A DNA stretch of 64,000 nucleotides from Deroplatys truncata (Eukaryota > Arthropoda > Insecta > Mantodea > Mantidae): the NCBI GenBank assembly GCA_030765065.1, contig CM060977.1, positions 100,395,795 through 100,459,794 of the forward strand. The letters run 5' to 3'. A model generated the notes under the pieces. The model was not told the DNA's origin. It made no database searches and saw only the letters and a program-made list of their open reading frames with translations. The position numbers were made by a program, and so were the translations under genes. Positions 1 through 11,882 of this stretch are shown here, one piece after another (within the stretch, counting starts at the first letter, position 1; every line of letters begins with the position of its first letter).

Positions 1-142
1 CCGTTTAACCGAAATAAAGTGAGCAGAGCCGATTCGGATAATGCATGTTTTGGGATAATTGATAACAATAAAATTTCAAGCCTACGTATGGAAGAAAATA
101 TTTGTATTCCAAATGCACGCAGTAATATTTAGGAATATGATT

Positions 143-858
143 TGTTACATTTACATGACTTTCTCTACCCCCTAGAGCTTATTAGTGGGTACACAAATTA
201 TTCTTCTGAAAGTTCATCTTCTTATCTACTCCATTTTGATGACATAAGCCATTCCGAAAAATAGCTTACATTACACCCTTTGTTATATATACAAAGGGAA
301 TAGCGATAGTCAAATGTTTAAGAACTGGACGCTATACGCTAGCCTTAAAATTCCATACTGTTTCCATACATCCCGAGAAACAGTTGAAAATCGACAGGAC
401 TTGAAAGGAAAGACTAAGTATTGAACAATTCAAACCATTAATGACAGATATCTTAGAAATTCCTGATGCCAGAACAAAACGTTGTTTGAAATAACTTGTG
501 TGTTTTAAAGAAATCTTTGTCAGAATGTTTTCATCTATCGTTTAACGTTTACCAATTATACAAGATTACTGAGGTTCCTTTCGAATGAGGAGGACCTCGC
601 AGGCTGTTCTCAGAAAATTCAAGAAAAGCCCTTTATTTGTCATATGAATATCTAAATATATGATATTTCAATCAAAATCCTTAAGAGGTTTTTCTATAAA
701 AGCAAAAATTTCGAAAAATTATGCAAATGACCATTTGGAGTGATGAGATATTCTGGAAAATTCTTTAGTGTTATCTGACTTTTCGTTTCGAGTTATACTG
801 TTCTCTGTCTCTGTCTCTCTCTCTCTCATACACACACGGAGATTTTTTCTAAAATGAT

Positions 859-943
<85 letters not shown>

Positions 944-1040
944 ACGGGTCTCCAAATATGTATTTACGGTGAAATCCTGGTATCAAAAGTTTAGGTAGAA
1001 TGCTTGTCTATCTAGTATGAATGTGGTAGAGGAAGTGATG
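143..1040 (+). repeat. family R repeat, nearly complete copy
   Basis: It runs from GATTTGTTACATTTACATGACTTTCTCTAC to GTGGTAGAGGAAGTG. Family R copies share ends ACTTTCTCTAC...GTAGAGAAAGT, an internal ATCGAATTTTTGGGTGGAAT near the 3' end and a CA-rich microsatellite before it. No coding potential is seen. An (ATT)n microsatellite of ~80 bp sits inside at 861-941. It behaves like a non-autonomous element with short inverted ends; its class is not known to me. Confidence 0.75.
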
Positions 1041-1329
1041 AGAAGCATTATATATGTTGGTGTTATTCACTGCTATGTATTACAAACTGCAAGACAAACT
1101 ACACCAAAGAGTTTTATGTTCTTGATAGTGGCATTATTCAATATTTCCCGTTAAGATTGTATAGGTATATGAATTTATAGTCTTTCTTACATCTAATACT
1201 TTGAATCTATCGTTCGCTGTCCGCTTAAAGCTTTTCCTCAATGTATATTACGATACGTTTTCTTTTCGCTGACATCTTAAACTACACTGACCAACACTAA
1301 CAATAAAATAACATTGAATTTAATTCCGC

Positions 1330-1645
1330 GGCGCTACAGCTCATGAAGGGCCTAGAGTGGCAAACCAACTGCTGGTCTCACATCCACGTACGCACGGCAG
1401 AGGTGGGCGATCATCGAACCCATATGGGGAGGTGATATGGCCAGCATCACGCATCCCCCAGCCAGAATGTTGTCCTCCGTGGTCGGAATCGCTACCTATC
1501 GCATTTCCTCACTCTCCTCACGATGCTGAGTGGGTACTTTTCTACACCTGGGACTTAAAATCCACACCCCCACGGGTGGGATTGAACCCGGGAGCATTCC
1601 GTGGCGGAGCTCCATGCTTTAGACCACAGTGCAACGGCACAGGAA
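1330..1645 (-). mobile_element. tRNA-derived SINE (minus strand)
   Basis: The minus strand starts GTGCCGTTGCACTGTGGTCT and has a good B box, GGGTTCAATCCC, about 50 bp in. The body contains a CACCTGGGA...GTGGATTTTAAGTCCC segment. The head looks tRNA-like but does not fold as a functional tRNA, so it is a SINE head. Confidence 0.7.
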
Positions 1646-1751
1646 TAACACTTGTTATAAGGTACAACATATCTTAGAATGTGAGACAGGGAGTGACGAT
1701 TATACTGCATACAATATCAAGTACTTGAACTGGAACTTAGGGTTGGGGGCA

Positions 1752-2312
1752 ACCGAGCGGAATGGCTCAGGCGGTAACTTCTGTGGCCGGCATTCGGGTG
1801 GTCGTGGGTTCCATTCCCGCAGCCGACCTTCCTGATCCATAGGTTTTTCGGGGTTTCCCTAGGTCGCCAGGTGTGTACTAGGAAGGTTCATTACATCCCC
1901 CGAAATTCCTGTACCTCCATTTCACCTTTCATTTGCTTGGTCTGTTTCAGGGTTGAAAATGTCACCAGGAGTTTCGGCGTTGCATAGCAGGGGAAAATAT
2001 TGCTCTATGTAACCTTTCGTCTCCCGAAATAGGGGTGGTCAGCGAGTTCCGGGCTCCCCAGTGGGATGTGCAACCCTGTATGTGAGAGGGGAGTCGGTTG
2101 CACCAGCTGATATCAGGGGAGTTTTAATCTGTAAAAGGTAGAGACCCTGCCCTCATGGTCCGGCCGCCCTCCGTTTCCTCTCACTTCGCACTTACCTCCC
2201 CGGAGCACCCCGTCAGGTCTTGGGTACAAAAGTTCTTATAGGCTGAGGTGCTGAGTCCCCCTCCGTACCTAGCGCTACTCCCACTAGGGTGGGTCAAAAA
2301 AAAAAAAGAGTG
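1752..2312 (+). mobile_element. tRNA-derived SINE, family 2 (copy 1)
   Basis: The head ACCGAGCGGAATGGCTCAGG is an A-box region and GTGGGTTCCATTCCC is the B box. A ~450 bp body ends at a run of A at 2298-2308. The head is closely related to that at 50941, so at least two copies are in this window. The open frames in it are incidental. Confidence 0.85.
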
Positions 2313-2639
2313 CCGATTATTATCTTAGCAATGTTGCCAGTACGAATTTGAATACCTCGTATTTTTTCATTCGCTCATTCGTTCATTCTTTCTTTCTTGG
2401 TTTTCCTTCCTCCTACGCCACTTCGGTTAAGGGGGTTAGTGCTACTGTAGGGTAAGTTTTATTATTTCCGATTTACGGATATTGCTAAGTAGGTGCAGTG
2501 TAAAAACTAGAATATGTACAGTCACAAGATATGAGCATCGGTTCAAACAGGAACTTTTGTTCCCATTGTTTTACTTACCACTGTGATTAGGGTGTTGAAA
2601 GTATTCTATAGTGCGACCCTTCGTTTGCCCAATATTGGA
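2313..2639. other. no feature seen
   Basis: Low-complexity T/C stretch (repeated CATTC at 2367-2390) and AT-rich DNA between a SINE and a partial family R copy. Nothing else supported. Confidence 0.4.
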
Positions 2640-2940
2640 CTTCATATATGATATTTAAATAAAATCGTTACACCATATTTTAGAAACATAAACTTTCGAA
2701 AAAGGTAATTTGGGGTGAAGGAATTTTCTTAAAAATCTTCGTGTCGCAACTTTGTAAGGTACTGAACCTAAATACGATATTTGGTATTTATCCGACTTAT
2801 CGTTTTTGATAATGCTGTTTGCAGACACACACATTTGTTTTGGATTCATGGGACCTCATTAACGTATATTCGGGAGCTATCGATATCGAATTTTTGGGTG
2901 GAGAGCAATACCTTCTCTACCTACTATGTAGGCTGCCGTT
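2640..2940 (+). repeat. family R repeat, 3' portion
   Basis: It matches the family from ATATATGATATTTAAATAAAATCGTTA through GGTACTGAACCTAAATAC, CAGACACACACA and ATCGAATTTTTGGGTGGAG to CTACCTACTATGTAG. The 5' half is missing. Confidence 0.7.
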
Positions 2941-3630
2941 CATAAAATATGGCCCAATTGCCCTAGATCGCCACAGAGAGAAAAACACTATGGCGATGTT
3001 TTCTCTCCGTAAGGTTTACCCTTCAGTTAACCAACCGGTCGGTAGCAGTTTTCTATGTGACTAGCCTGAAAAACAGTTCAGGGAAATAACAACTAATCAA
3101 TAAAAGATGTGTATAATCCACGTGGAATGAAAGGGTGGTTCGGCTACCGCTCTATGAAAGAGTTTTGCTACAATAGGCACACAAGGAAGGGCTAAACCGA
3201 TCACAAATAATTCGGGCTTCTAGAAGAACGTCATATCTGGTTAGACGAAAGACATTTCGACAATTATGTGAGAGATTTTATCAGCCAAGGGAGACGAAGG
3301 AAGTTTTTGCTACTACTATACAGCAATAAGAAAACCTGCATTAAGAAAACGGTAGTGTAGCATGAAAATATAAGCTTTAAGTTGTAATTTTACCCTTCGA
3401 CAGTTCGGCCATACCTACTCTTGTGGCAAGAATTATCCTTGAAAAACAGAGGTGGTCACGCTGGCAGGGGTGGCTAGATATTGTCAGTACCAACAAAAAC
3501 ATCTCCGTTTCATTGTGGGCTACATTTTATGCACGCCGGTATACGTGACAGAGAAAGTAAAAATGCATTATAAATTATAATATGACATAATCATAATATA
3601 CTTAATAACAATATTTGGTTTAAAATCATA
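2941..3630. other. unassigned stretch
   Basis: No recognisable protein, RNA gene or repeat boundary. A short inverted motif (GAGAGAAAAACACTATGGCGATGTTTTCTCTC) occurs at about 2976-3007. Confidence 0.4.
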
Positions 3631-3634
3631 AAAA

Positions 3635-3955
3635 TTACACATTTTTATTATTGTATATTGTCACATAGTAGTGCTGTAAATGCTCTTGTGTTAGACTCTG
3701 TTTACACAAATCTAATGAAAACTGTAACACTGACTGCTGGATGTGGTAACCAACTTTTGGAAGTAGCCTTATTTCTTTATCCCCACTCTTTGAAGGGAGA
3801 GCAGATTTATGATATGTTATTAACACGTGTTGATTCATAAAATACTTTTCACAAACCTTACACAATAAAGCTGTTCTATCCGTTAACACATGTGCAGCAA
3901 GTTCACTAACGTAACTGTGAAGTTTATTTTTCAACAATTCACTGAGTTTATACAT
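3635..3955 (-). pseudogene. hAT / CGGBP1-like BED-finger N-terminal fragment
   Basis: The 106-codon frame has LKNKLHSYVSELAAHVLTDR, then LLCKVCEKYFMNQHVLITYH, a compact C-x2-C...H-x5-H finger as in CGGBP1-like and hAT transposase N-termini. It ends with FSLDLCKQSLTQEHLQ, which resembles the F..DLC.....A.IPL.KL segment downstream of that finger. The rest of a transposase is absent. A ~55 bp portion of this fragment (3661-3716) is repeated in inverse orientation inside the mariner at 4611-4665. Confidence 0.55.
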
Positions 3956-4354
3956 CGTAAGTAAATGACGTTATATCTGTTTTCACTTGACAGTAACTGA
4001 CCATAACTATTCCTCAAAGTATTTTTCCGGTGCTGGGGAACCACTTTCAAAGAGAAATACCAAACATCACAAGATGGCCAAATTCCAACATAAAGAATAT
4101 CCAAGTGGTACCCATCATCAAAAACTCCCGAAATTAATGCCAAATTTCAAAATAATTTAAAGTTTTAGCCGATTTAAAAAAAACAAAAAAAACTGTCATT
4201 TATAATCCAAATAGACTGGACCACAATTAAAACTGGTTCTTACGTCCGTTTTACCTGCATGTAAAATATTCTCCACCTTTGTGTGCTATGTCTTGGGCAG
4301 CGTCTTGTAGATGATAATATACTGCTTGCCTCTGGGTGATGTGTGTGTATATTA

Positions 4355-5626
4355 CTAGGTGGTCCCATAAGTAATGTGGTTTTTAAGTTTGGTGTTTCAT
4401 CAGAAGAATTGGTTTTCTTTGGTTCGCCAATCCTATTTAGAGGATGCCATGGCTATTATTGCGTATGTGTCAGTCGTGAGTTGTTAATACGCAATCACAA
4501 ATTGGAAGTTACAAAGTTTAAGGTTAGAGCCCTTCTAAAGCACTATTAGAAACAAGATTATAAAGCTGCTGCCGCCGCTCGACAAGTATTTGAAGTGGAA
4601 GGAGAAGATTAGATTTGTGTAAACAGAATCTAACACAAGAGCATTTACAGCGCTACTTTGTGAGCGTGTGGCACAATGATGGTTCCAACGTTTCAACACT
4701 GGAGAAGAAAGCACTAAAGATTCACTACGTTCTAGAACACCTACATTATGGTATATTGAGAATAAACGCAGAGTTTGGGAAGAAAATCCGCAAAAAAGTA
4801 CTCTTAGGTTGCCAGAAGTACTTGGTCCATCAAAATATACCACACATTGCCAGAATAAGAAACTTGGAAAACGAAACAGAAGCTGTAGATCTGTACCTCA
4901 TGAATTGATGCCTCAACGGGCTCAACGTAGAGTGGATATCTGTCGTCAACTTATCGGTAATCCCATTGATGATAGATTTAGCAGAAGAATTGTCACATGT
5001 GACAAAAAATTGGTCTAATTACGCAACTCTGACGCCTCGAAACAGTGGTTCAGTCCCCATCAACTTGCCAAAGTCATCGTTAAAAAAGATCAGTTCGGCC
5101 CCAACGTAATGTGTGATTGGTGGAGTTGTGAAGGAGTGACTTACTAGGAGTTTGTTCCAAGCGGGCGTGCTTTCAGTACGGATCTTTATTCTCAACAACT
5201 GGAATGAGTTCATGAAATTTTGAGACGGAGATACCGAGCATTAGTTAACCGAAATAGAGTTCTCCTGTAGCAGGACAATGCAACACTCAATACTGCACGA
5301 ACAACCATACAACCGAACTGCTACCACACTCAGCATACAGCCGTGATCTTGCTCCTTCAGATTACCGTCTGTTTCGATCCATGTCCCATTTCTTGCGTGG
5401 AAGAAATTTCAAAAACACTGAAGCTGTGGAAGTGGGTCTCACCAAACTTCTCGCAACAAAAATCAGAGACTAGTACCATCGCGGGATAATAAACTTTGCT
5501 GAAAGATGTCTAAAAACCATAGAAGCTGATGGTCTCTAATTTGAAGAGTAGTTTAATTTCCTATCATAAAACGTTCCAAATAAAGTTTTGCCTAAAAACC
5601 TACGTTAATTATTAGACACCATCTAT
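4355..5626 (+). mobile_element. mariner element, decayed, with TIRs and TA duplication
   Basis: The ends are CTAGGTGGTCCCATAAGTAA and a related inverted copy near 5600-5626, flanked by TA. Translated pieces in shifting frames read VRALLKHY, QDYKAAAAARQVFEVEGE, WFQRFNTGEES, then PHELMPQRAQRRVDICRQLI and DDRFSRRIVTCDKKLV, then SKQWFSPHQLAKVIVKKDQF, DLYSQQLE and ALVNRNRVLLQQDNA. These are the helix-turn-helix, WVPHEL-type linker and DDE catalytic region of a mariner transposase. The first catalytic Asp is in TCDKK (usually TCDEKW). Many breaks, so inactive. About 50 bp of foreign sequence sits at 4611-4665. Confidence 0.9.
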
Positions 5627-5639
5627 ATAATTTCTCAAT

Positions 5640-5877
5640 TTGGTGTAAATACTGTTTTATTTGCTAACTCTGTATGGGTAGCTATTTACTCTTATCAGGG
5701 TTGGGACGAGGAATATTAACTATTTAAGTGACACGCACGTTTCACTTCTATATTACACAAATGCATTAGCAGTTCAGAAAGTCACAGTTATCACATAACA
5801 ATCGTTACAAAATGAGTAAGCTTTCAGTGTCAGCCAGAGTATTGCGTGTTCTCATTGAGATTAAAACTTTCACATTT
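5640..5877. other. unassigned stretch
   Basis: AT-rich; no gene or repeat recognised between the mariner and the GC-rich retroposon tail. Confidence 0.4.
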
Positions 5878-6260
5878 TTAGTACTTTAGGTAAGGTTGCA
5901 TAAGGTTGCATAAAGCTCTTAACGCATCCCTGTCACTCCCACCCATACTAACCCATACTAACCCCCGAGCGCCAGCCAGGGCTTGCCATGGCTGGCGCCG
6001 GTAAACCCAACCAGGCACGCTTGCATGTTCTGCATGCTCGCATGAGTAGTTTAACTTACTAACCGGGGTGCTTCCGCGGAACCCGACCATGTTTAACTCA
6101 CATCTTTCTCCACGCACTAGCACGTCACTACTAACAAAGCACCCCCCCCTAGTTGCATGTTAGAACTAACAGCACGGGGAGACGATGTAGCCTCTGAGGA
6201 TGATCGTCACCGGGGGCGGCGGGTGTGGGGCCGCCCCTTTAGAAATAAAAAAAAAAAAGT
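5878..6260 (+). mobile_element. GC-rich retroposon 3' end with A-tail
   Basis: A GC-rich block contains short tandem doublings (AGGTTGCATA at 5893-5912; ACCCATACTA at 5940-5959) and ends GGCCGCCCCTTTAGAAATA followed by a run of A at 6247-6258. An A-tail after a GC-rich 3' region fits a truncated LINE or a SINE. No tRNA head or coding region is visible. Confidence 0.45.
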
Positions 6261-6619
6261 TTAGCTTACTATAGAGAAAGATTTTACGCTTATTTATACT
6301 TTAACACTTAAACTGTATTTCTCTAGTGTTTAACACTCAAACGCGGAAATATCGTGAAGTAAACAACGTGGCTGCCTAGTGCCTAGAAGCTCTAAGTCGA
6401 AACGTTTTTTTTATTAAGACAAATACATGTTGACCAGTAATGCTTGACAGATATCAGTGAACAGAATAGACATTTAACCCAGGACATACATAGAGGTTAA
6501 CCTAAGTGGCTCCTCGAACTAAAAAATAAGCGAACAATGCAGTAAATAGAAGGCACAGAAAACAATATAGGACAAGAAATAACACCTAGTATAAAACAAA
6601 ATAGTCACTGAACACATAA
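6261..6619. other. no feature seen
   Basis: AT-rich DNA between the A-tail and the LINE 3' fragment; nothing recognised. Confidence 0.4.
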
Positions 6620-7066
6620 ATCAGTGAGTGTCTGAGGCAGAACTGGGATCACTGAGAAGCAAATCTTGTGCTAAGAGTTTTACAAATTTGATTGTCTACT
6701 GCACTATGACCCTGGTCACTCATTCAGTAGACAGTCACTACAGTTTATTTACATTTTACAATTTCTTGTCAATAAATTATCTTGCTCTTTTTTCAGTTTT
6801 TTTCATGTCCCATTTCCACTTGTTTTTCACTTTTCATTTATTGATTACTTAACCATCACACATTCACTATAGTTTTCCATTCAAAGTAAGATGCACTACC
6901 TCTTACTTTTCTCTTTCCACTGTCCAAAGCCATTTATTTTTTACTTTACACAAAACCTGTCCAATGCTTCTAGCGTCCTTACATATCATTTCAATCATAA
7001 GTGTATTTCTATCCCCCTTCAACCACTTCTTATTAAAAAAATTCTTTTCTCAGTAGCAATAGAATA
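6620..7066 (-). pseudogene. 3' part of the interrupted LINE
   Basis: On the minus strand from about 7044 a frame reads FFNKKWLKGDRNTLMIEMIC, then KDARSIGQVLCKVKNKW and ends soon after. LINE C-termini of this type end with a W-rich tail of the form KW...IG..L.K....KW after the zinc knuckle. The knuckle is at 24150-24240, on the far side of the palindrome. The remaining ~300 bp down to ~6620 would be the LINE 3' untranslated region, which is AT-rich and shows no other feature. Confidence 0.55.
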
Positions 7067-7330
7067 GCGACTTGAGCGCAGTAGAGAGATGCCGACAAGC
7101 GATAAAGTTCTTTGTTCTACGCCGACAAGCCCCGCCCCCTCCCTTTGTGCGCTACTATTTGCCGCCCGGTCGCGTGGCGCTAGCTCCGCCCCCTTCCCTT
7201 TGTGTGCTCACCTAATGCCGGCAGTATCTGTGCCGGCAGGTTCTACCCTCTCCCCCATGCGTTCTACTGTGGCGTCATGACTTGATGGAATTGTTTTCTC
7301 GAGTCCTGCCGCCCCTCGGCAAATTAATTA
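7067..7330. promoter_or_regulatory. GC-rich terminus of left arm with GC boxes and short direct repeats
   Basis: This terminal segment is far more GC-rich than the AT-rich surroundings. It holds two CCGCCCCC-type GC boxes, each followed by CCCTTTGTG. GCCGACAAGC occurs twice near the outer end and GCCGGCAG twice further in. A promoter or transposase-binding terminus would look like this, but no transcript or protein is known, so the function is inferred. The mirror copy is at about 23885-24147. Confidence 0.5.
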
Positions 7331-7867
7331 GGTAATGTTCGTCAAACATTTTTTTTATGACTACTAAGCCCTGCACATTGCATCCTCGAGCAATTAAGTT
7401 TTTTGATTAATGAATTGTTGACTGGAGCTTGAGTATAAGTAGTCTGCTCACGGGAACAGTCTGTCATGTAATGAAACACTGCAGCCTTCTTCTTCTATCC
7501 GGGGAAGGCGCTTGTCCATTAGCTGAACATGTTAGACGCTTTCAACACATTAATAGGCTTTCCGTCTGGAGGTAACGGTGACCCACATTAGCTAACCCGT
7601 TAGACGCTTTCACCACATTAGCGAACATTGTCAGTAATTGTTTTCCTAAGTGCTCTGCCCAACACTCAACACTTTAGATTTTAGCGATGGAAATGATATA
7701 AAAAGCAGCACCTTCTCCAACGAGTTCCAAGTTGACCAGGATGGCCGGGTTCGAATTACAAATTCAGCTTCTAATAACTCAGAGACTAATTACGATAAAG
7801 ACATCAAATAAAGTTTATTACATTAATGTCATTAGATAGTTTCTTGTGAATGTATATTTGGGTACAT
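7331..7867. repeat. left-arm subterminal segment with ~36 bp direct repeats
   Basis: Two related copies of a ~36 bp motif (TAGCT, then GTTAGACGCTTTCA, then CACATTA) begin near 7518 and 7589. Positions 7740-7867 look like a diverged partial copy of the ~415 bp unit that follows. The mirror segment in the right arm carries a 52 bp block at about 23601-23652 that is absent here. That block contains a further GCTAATGT motif, so the left arm may have lost it or the right arm gained it. Confidence 0.6.
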
Positions 7868-9620
7868 GGTGTCCAGGGTTCGAATACCGATAAAATGTAA
7901 TTTAATTATAAATTTAATAACTCCTAAACTAATTAAGATAAAGACGCCAAATAAACTTTATTGTCTTTATGTTATTAGGTAGTATCTTGTGGAGGTGTAA
8001 TTAGATACCTGACGTTCTGGGTTCGAGCCTAATGTTTAAATCGTCATTATCTCAGAAACTAAGAGAGGTAGAGGAATTGACCAAAGCATGATTGATAGCT
8101 CCTATGATGGGTAATTAATACGGTATATAATTTTCAATCAGTTGTCCTTACTTCGAATCCCGATCTTTCAATCACATACTTATTTTTCTCTATACTCTAG
8201 AATATATCACTTAGATTGATGCTGTAACTGTATACAGCACCTTTAAACATATCAAACTAATATTGTAAATAATTTTGTTTCTGGTGTCCAGGGTTCGAAT
8301 ACCGATAAAATGTAGTTTAATTATAAATTTAATAACTTCTAAACTAATTAAGATAAAGACGCCAAATAAACTTTATTGCCTTTATGTTATTAGGTATTAT
8401 CTTGTGGATGTGTAATTAGATACCTGACGTTCTGGGTTCGAGCCTAATTTTAAATCGTCATTATCTCAGAAACTAAGAGAGGTAGACGAGTGAACTAAAG
8501 CATGATTGATAGCTCCTATGAGGGGTAATTAATACTGTATATAATTTTCAATCAGTTGTCCTTACTTCGAATCCCGATCTTTCAATCACTTACTTATTTT
8601 TCTCTATACTCTAGAATATATCACTTAGATTGATGCTGTAACTGCATACAGCACCTTTAAACATATCAAACTAATATTGTAAATAATTTTGTTTCTGGTG
8701 TCCAGGGTTCGAATACCGATAAAATATAGTTTAATTATAAATTTAATAACTTCTAAACTAATTAAGATAAAGACGCCAAATAAACTTTATTGCGTTTATG
8801 TTACTAGGTAGTATCTTGTGGATGTGTAATTAGATACCTGACGTTCTGGGTTCGAGCCTAATTTTAAATCGTCATTATCTCAGAAACTAAGAGAGGTAGA
8901 CGAGTGAACCAAAGCATGATTGATAGCTCCTATGAGGGGTAATTAATACTGTATATAATTTTCAATCAGTTGTCCTTACTTCGAATCCCGATCTTTCAAT
9001 CACTTACTTATTTTTCTCTATACTCTAGAATATATCACTTAGATTGATGCTGTAACTGCATACAGCACCTTTAAACATATCAAACTAATATTGTAAATAA
9101 TTTTGTTTCTGGTGTCCAGGGTTCGAATACCGATAAAATGTAATTTAATTATAAATTTAATAACTCCTAAACTAATTAAGATAAAGACGCCAAATAAACT
9201 TTATTGCGTTTATGTTACTAGGTAGTATCTTGTGGATGTGTAATTAGATACCTGACGTTCTGGGTTCGAGCCTAATGTTTAAACCGTCATTATCTCAGAA
9301 ACTAAGAGAGGTAGAGGAATTGACCAAAGCATGATTGATAGCTCCTATGAGGGGCAATTAATACTGTATATAATTTTCAATCAGCTGTCCTTACTTCGAA
9401 TCCCGATCTTTCAATCACTTACTTATTTTTCTCTATACTCTAGAATATATCACTTAGATTGATGCTGTAAATGCATACAGCACCCTTAAACATATCAAAC
9501 TAATATTGTAAATAATATTGGTTCTGGTGTCCAGGGTTCGAATACCGATAAAATGTAATTTAATTATAAATTTAATAACTCCTAAACTAATTAAGATAAA
9601 GACACCAAATAAACTTTTAT
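7868..9620. repeat. ~415 bp tandem repeat, left arm (4 full copies plus partial)
   Basis: Units start at 7868, 8283, 8697, 9111 and 9526, so the period is 414-415 bp. The last copy is cut off near 9620. Copies are nearly identical. Each unit contains three TTCGA-centred motifs resembling a tRNA B box (GGGTTCGAATAC, GGGTTCGAGCC and ACTTCGAATCCC). Two of them are followed by a related AACTCnnnAACTAA-like segment, which suggests the unit grew from a ~130-150 bp sub-repeat. Confidence 0.92.
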
Positions 9621-9622
9621 AG

Positions 9623-10240
9623 GGGAAAGGATGCTCTCCTGAAACATTAGGTCTCTAGATAGAAGTATTTATAGGGGAGAGATAGGGAATACCAGGGCTG
9701 ATGCTAGGCTAGTCAGATGCTAAAGGAGGGAGGGATATGCTTTATACGAGAGAGATAGGGAACACAAGGAAAGATGCTATACTAAACAGGACTTGAAGGG
9801 TAGAATATGAGCGATATAGCAAACCGAGGAGAGGTATTAGGATAGGAGTTTTGAATGATGGAGTAGGCGTTTATATGCGAGAGATAGGGAATACGAGGGT
9901 CGATGCTAGGCTAGACGGTGTTGAATGAGGGAATGCATCTTATATGAGAGAGGTAGGGGAATATGAGGAGAAGTGCTAGGCTAGTCGGGAAGGTCTGAAT
10001 GAGAGAGTATACGTCTATATGGGAAAATATAGGGAAAACGAAGGTAGGTGCTAGATTGAGAGAGTCTTCAAGGAGGAAAATGCATTTATATGAGAGCGGT
10101 AGGGCATACGAGAGGTGCTAGTCTAGACATGGTTTGAGGATTAGAGTATACGTTTATATGGGAGAAATGGAAAACGGGAGAGATACAAGGATAGACAGAG
10201 ATTGAAGGAGGTGGAATGTAGGTTTATACTGTAATATAGA
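9623..10240. repeat. degenerate ~70 bp tandem repeat, left arm
   Basis: About eight diverged copies recur every 68-80 bp. Each has TTTATATG, then GAGAGATAGGGAATACGAGG, then GATGCTAGGCTAGAC, then a GAATGAGGGA-like segment. Sequence decay is much greater than in the 415 bp array next to it. The block opens (about 9623-9665) with a motif, GGATGCTCTCctGAAACATTAG, that recurs on the other side of the gene segment near 12707. Confidence 0.8.
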
Positions 10241-10780
10241 GAGTAATTCGATTATAAAACTTTCCTCATCCAGCGTTACAATACTTTTATATACTTATTT
10301 TCTAAACCTTACACACTTTATATTTGTTAAACAGTAGTGCGCGAGACGGAGAGGGACAAACAGTATATCGGTTTACAGTGAAGTATACGTCCTAACCTAT
10401 TCCCACCTTGTTTGTTCTGGATCTTCTCATTGTCTATCATCATCTAACGTAACCACGTAACAAGACGTAACACAGGAAATCATACATATGGCACATTAAT
10501 AAAAAAAATAAATAAATAAAGGTATATATAATGAAACATAAACAAGTAGACAGAGGGTCATTGATACACAGAAAACCAGGAGTTGTATGTACTGAGACCA
10601 TAGATTAGTATAGGCAAACAACAAAGAAGTGAATTTATAGTGTAAATAACCTAATATTTTCAAATATTATTATAGTCTAAAAGTATATAACTTAATTATG
10701 TACAGAGTATTGAGAAATAAACGTTATTCATGATTCACTAATCTAAGATCACTGCAATTGTATTGAATCAATTCACAATT
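10241..10780. other. left-arm AT-rich spacer with clustered CGTAAC motifs
   Basis: No gene is visible. Positions about 10443-10475 hold three close CGTAAC motifs in the same orientation. The same core recurs near 12855-12890 and resembles the TGTAAC core of the 21 bp array nearer the axis. Short A-rich and TATA-rich stretches lie around 10500-10530. Confidence 0.5.
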
Positions 10781-10809
10781 GTTAATGCCATTCAACTTTC
10801 ATTTGTCTC

Positions 10810-11580
10810 TGATACATAAACAAATTGCAAAATGGAGAAGGACGAAAGTAATAAAAAGACTCAGGCAGCAAATTTTAAGAAAGAAGAGAAAGATATATGC
10901 CCGACATTGTTTTAGAACACAAATTAGTGTTGAAAATAAAATGACTGATAGCTCTGCTAAGCGTAAGGAAGAGACAAGGAAATAAATTGCAAATGAGTAC
11001 AATTCTAGGAAGATCATCCTATGTGAATGAAAATCCCTGAAATGATATTATGAGAACATAAAGAAAAGAATGAAGCAAGCAAATACCATTGACAAGGTAC
11101 GATTGTACAAAACTGGAGGCGCATGTATGTACCGCCTTTCTTAGACAATAGTAGCCAAATAACAATTGTTGCTCTTCTATTCAATCACCAATGAGTTTGA
11201 TGATGAAGTTGGATTCCATTCAGAAGTAATCATCACAGTGAAGGACATTGAAATAGTAAATCCAGGTCCAACATGTCCTTCAGCAATTTTAATAACAGGT
11301 AAGGAATTTGAAGAAAGAGAAAGTGTAAAGGTGGCGTCTGCAGTTCCCATACAGAACTTTCAACTCCATTGCCTGAAAAGAACAAAGATGGCATAAGGGA
11401 GGGTTTTTATGAGAGGAGACTTGAGTGTTTGGAAGAAGAGTACACAGTGAAAATGAAGATCTTGAAATTGGATCTAGAAATGAAAGAATCTCAGAAAAAT
11501 TAAGCGTTGTTAATAACTTATACAACCATAAATATATTACAAAAAAGTAATGAAACAGGCAAGGAATAATATGGATAAAG
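10810..11580 (+). pseudogene. Myb/SANT-like (zeste-type) DNA-binding protein, decayed, left arm
   Basis: Reading from about 10830 in shifting frames gives MEKDESNKKTQAANFKKEEK, then pieces with KRKEETRK, IANEYNSRK and a YENIKKRMKQANTIDKVRLY segment. An open piece (11166-11396) follows with NEFDDEVGFHS and PSAILITGKE, then EGFYERRLECLEEEYTVKMK. This order matches the insect family of regulatory-protein-zeste-like / Myb_DNA-bind_5 proteins: an N-terminal trihelix-like domain, a KTGG segment and a C-terminal coiled coil. Several frame changes and in-frame stops separate the pieces, so no single protein is encoded. Such proteins are often carried by or derived from transposons. The copy in the other arm has the same breaks. 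Family assignment is from memory of motifs, not a search. Confidence 0.7.
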
Positions 11581-11882
11581 AAACTGTTAAGCAGATCTAC
11601 TACGCTTTCATTTATTTGCACATACTCAAAGTATGGAATTACACTTTCGGGAAATATTGCAGAAATAGACATGAAAAAGATATTTACGCAAAAAAAATAA
11701 AAAGGACTTAGAATATTAGAAAAAGAAGATAAACAACATTCATGTAAACCAATTTTTAAAAATCAGTTTACCTGAATACATGTAAAAAAACATATCACTT
11801 TACAAAAAGTAATGCAGACATCATTTATTTTTTATAAACATTATCCTATTACATTCCTTTACAAAACAACCATACATATTTC

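Noticed and set aside
11289-11672. 127-codon minus-strand frame (and its mirror at 19490-19873) as a gene
   Set aside because: It is antisense to the Myb/SANT-like pseudogene, whose motifs are recognisable on the other strand.
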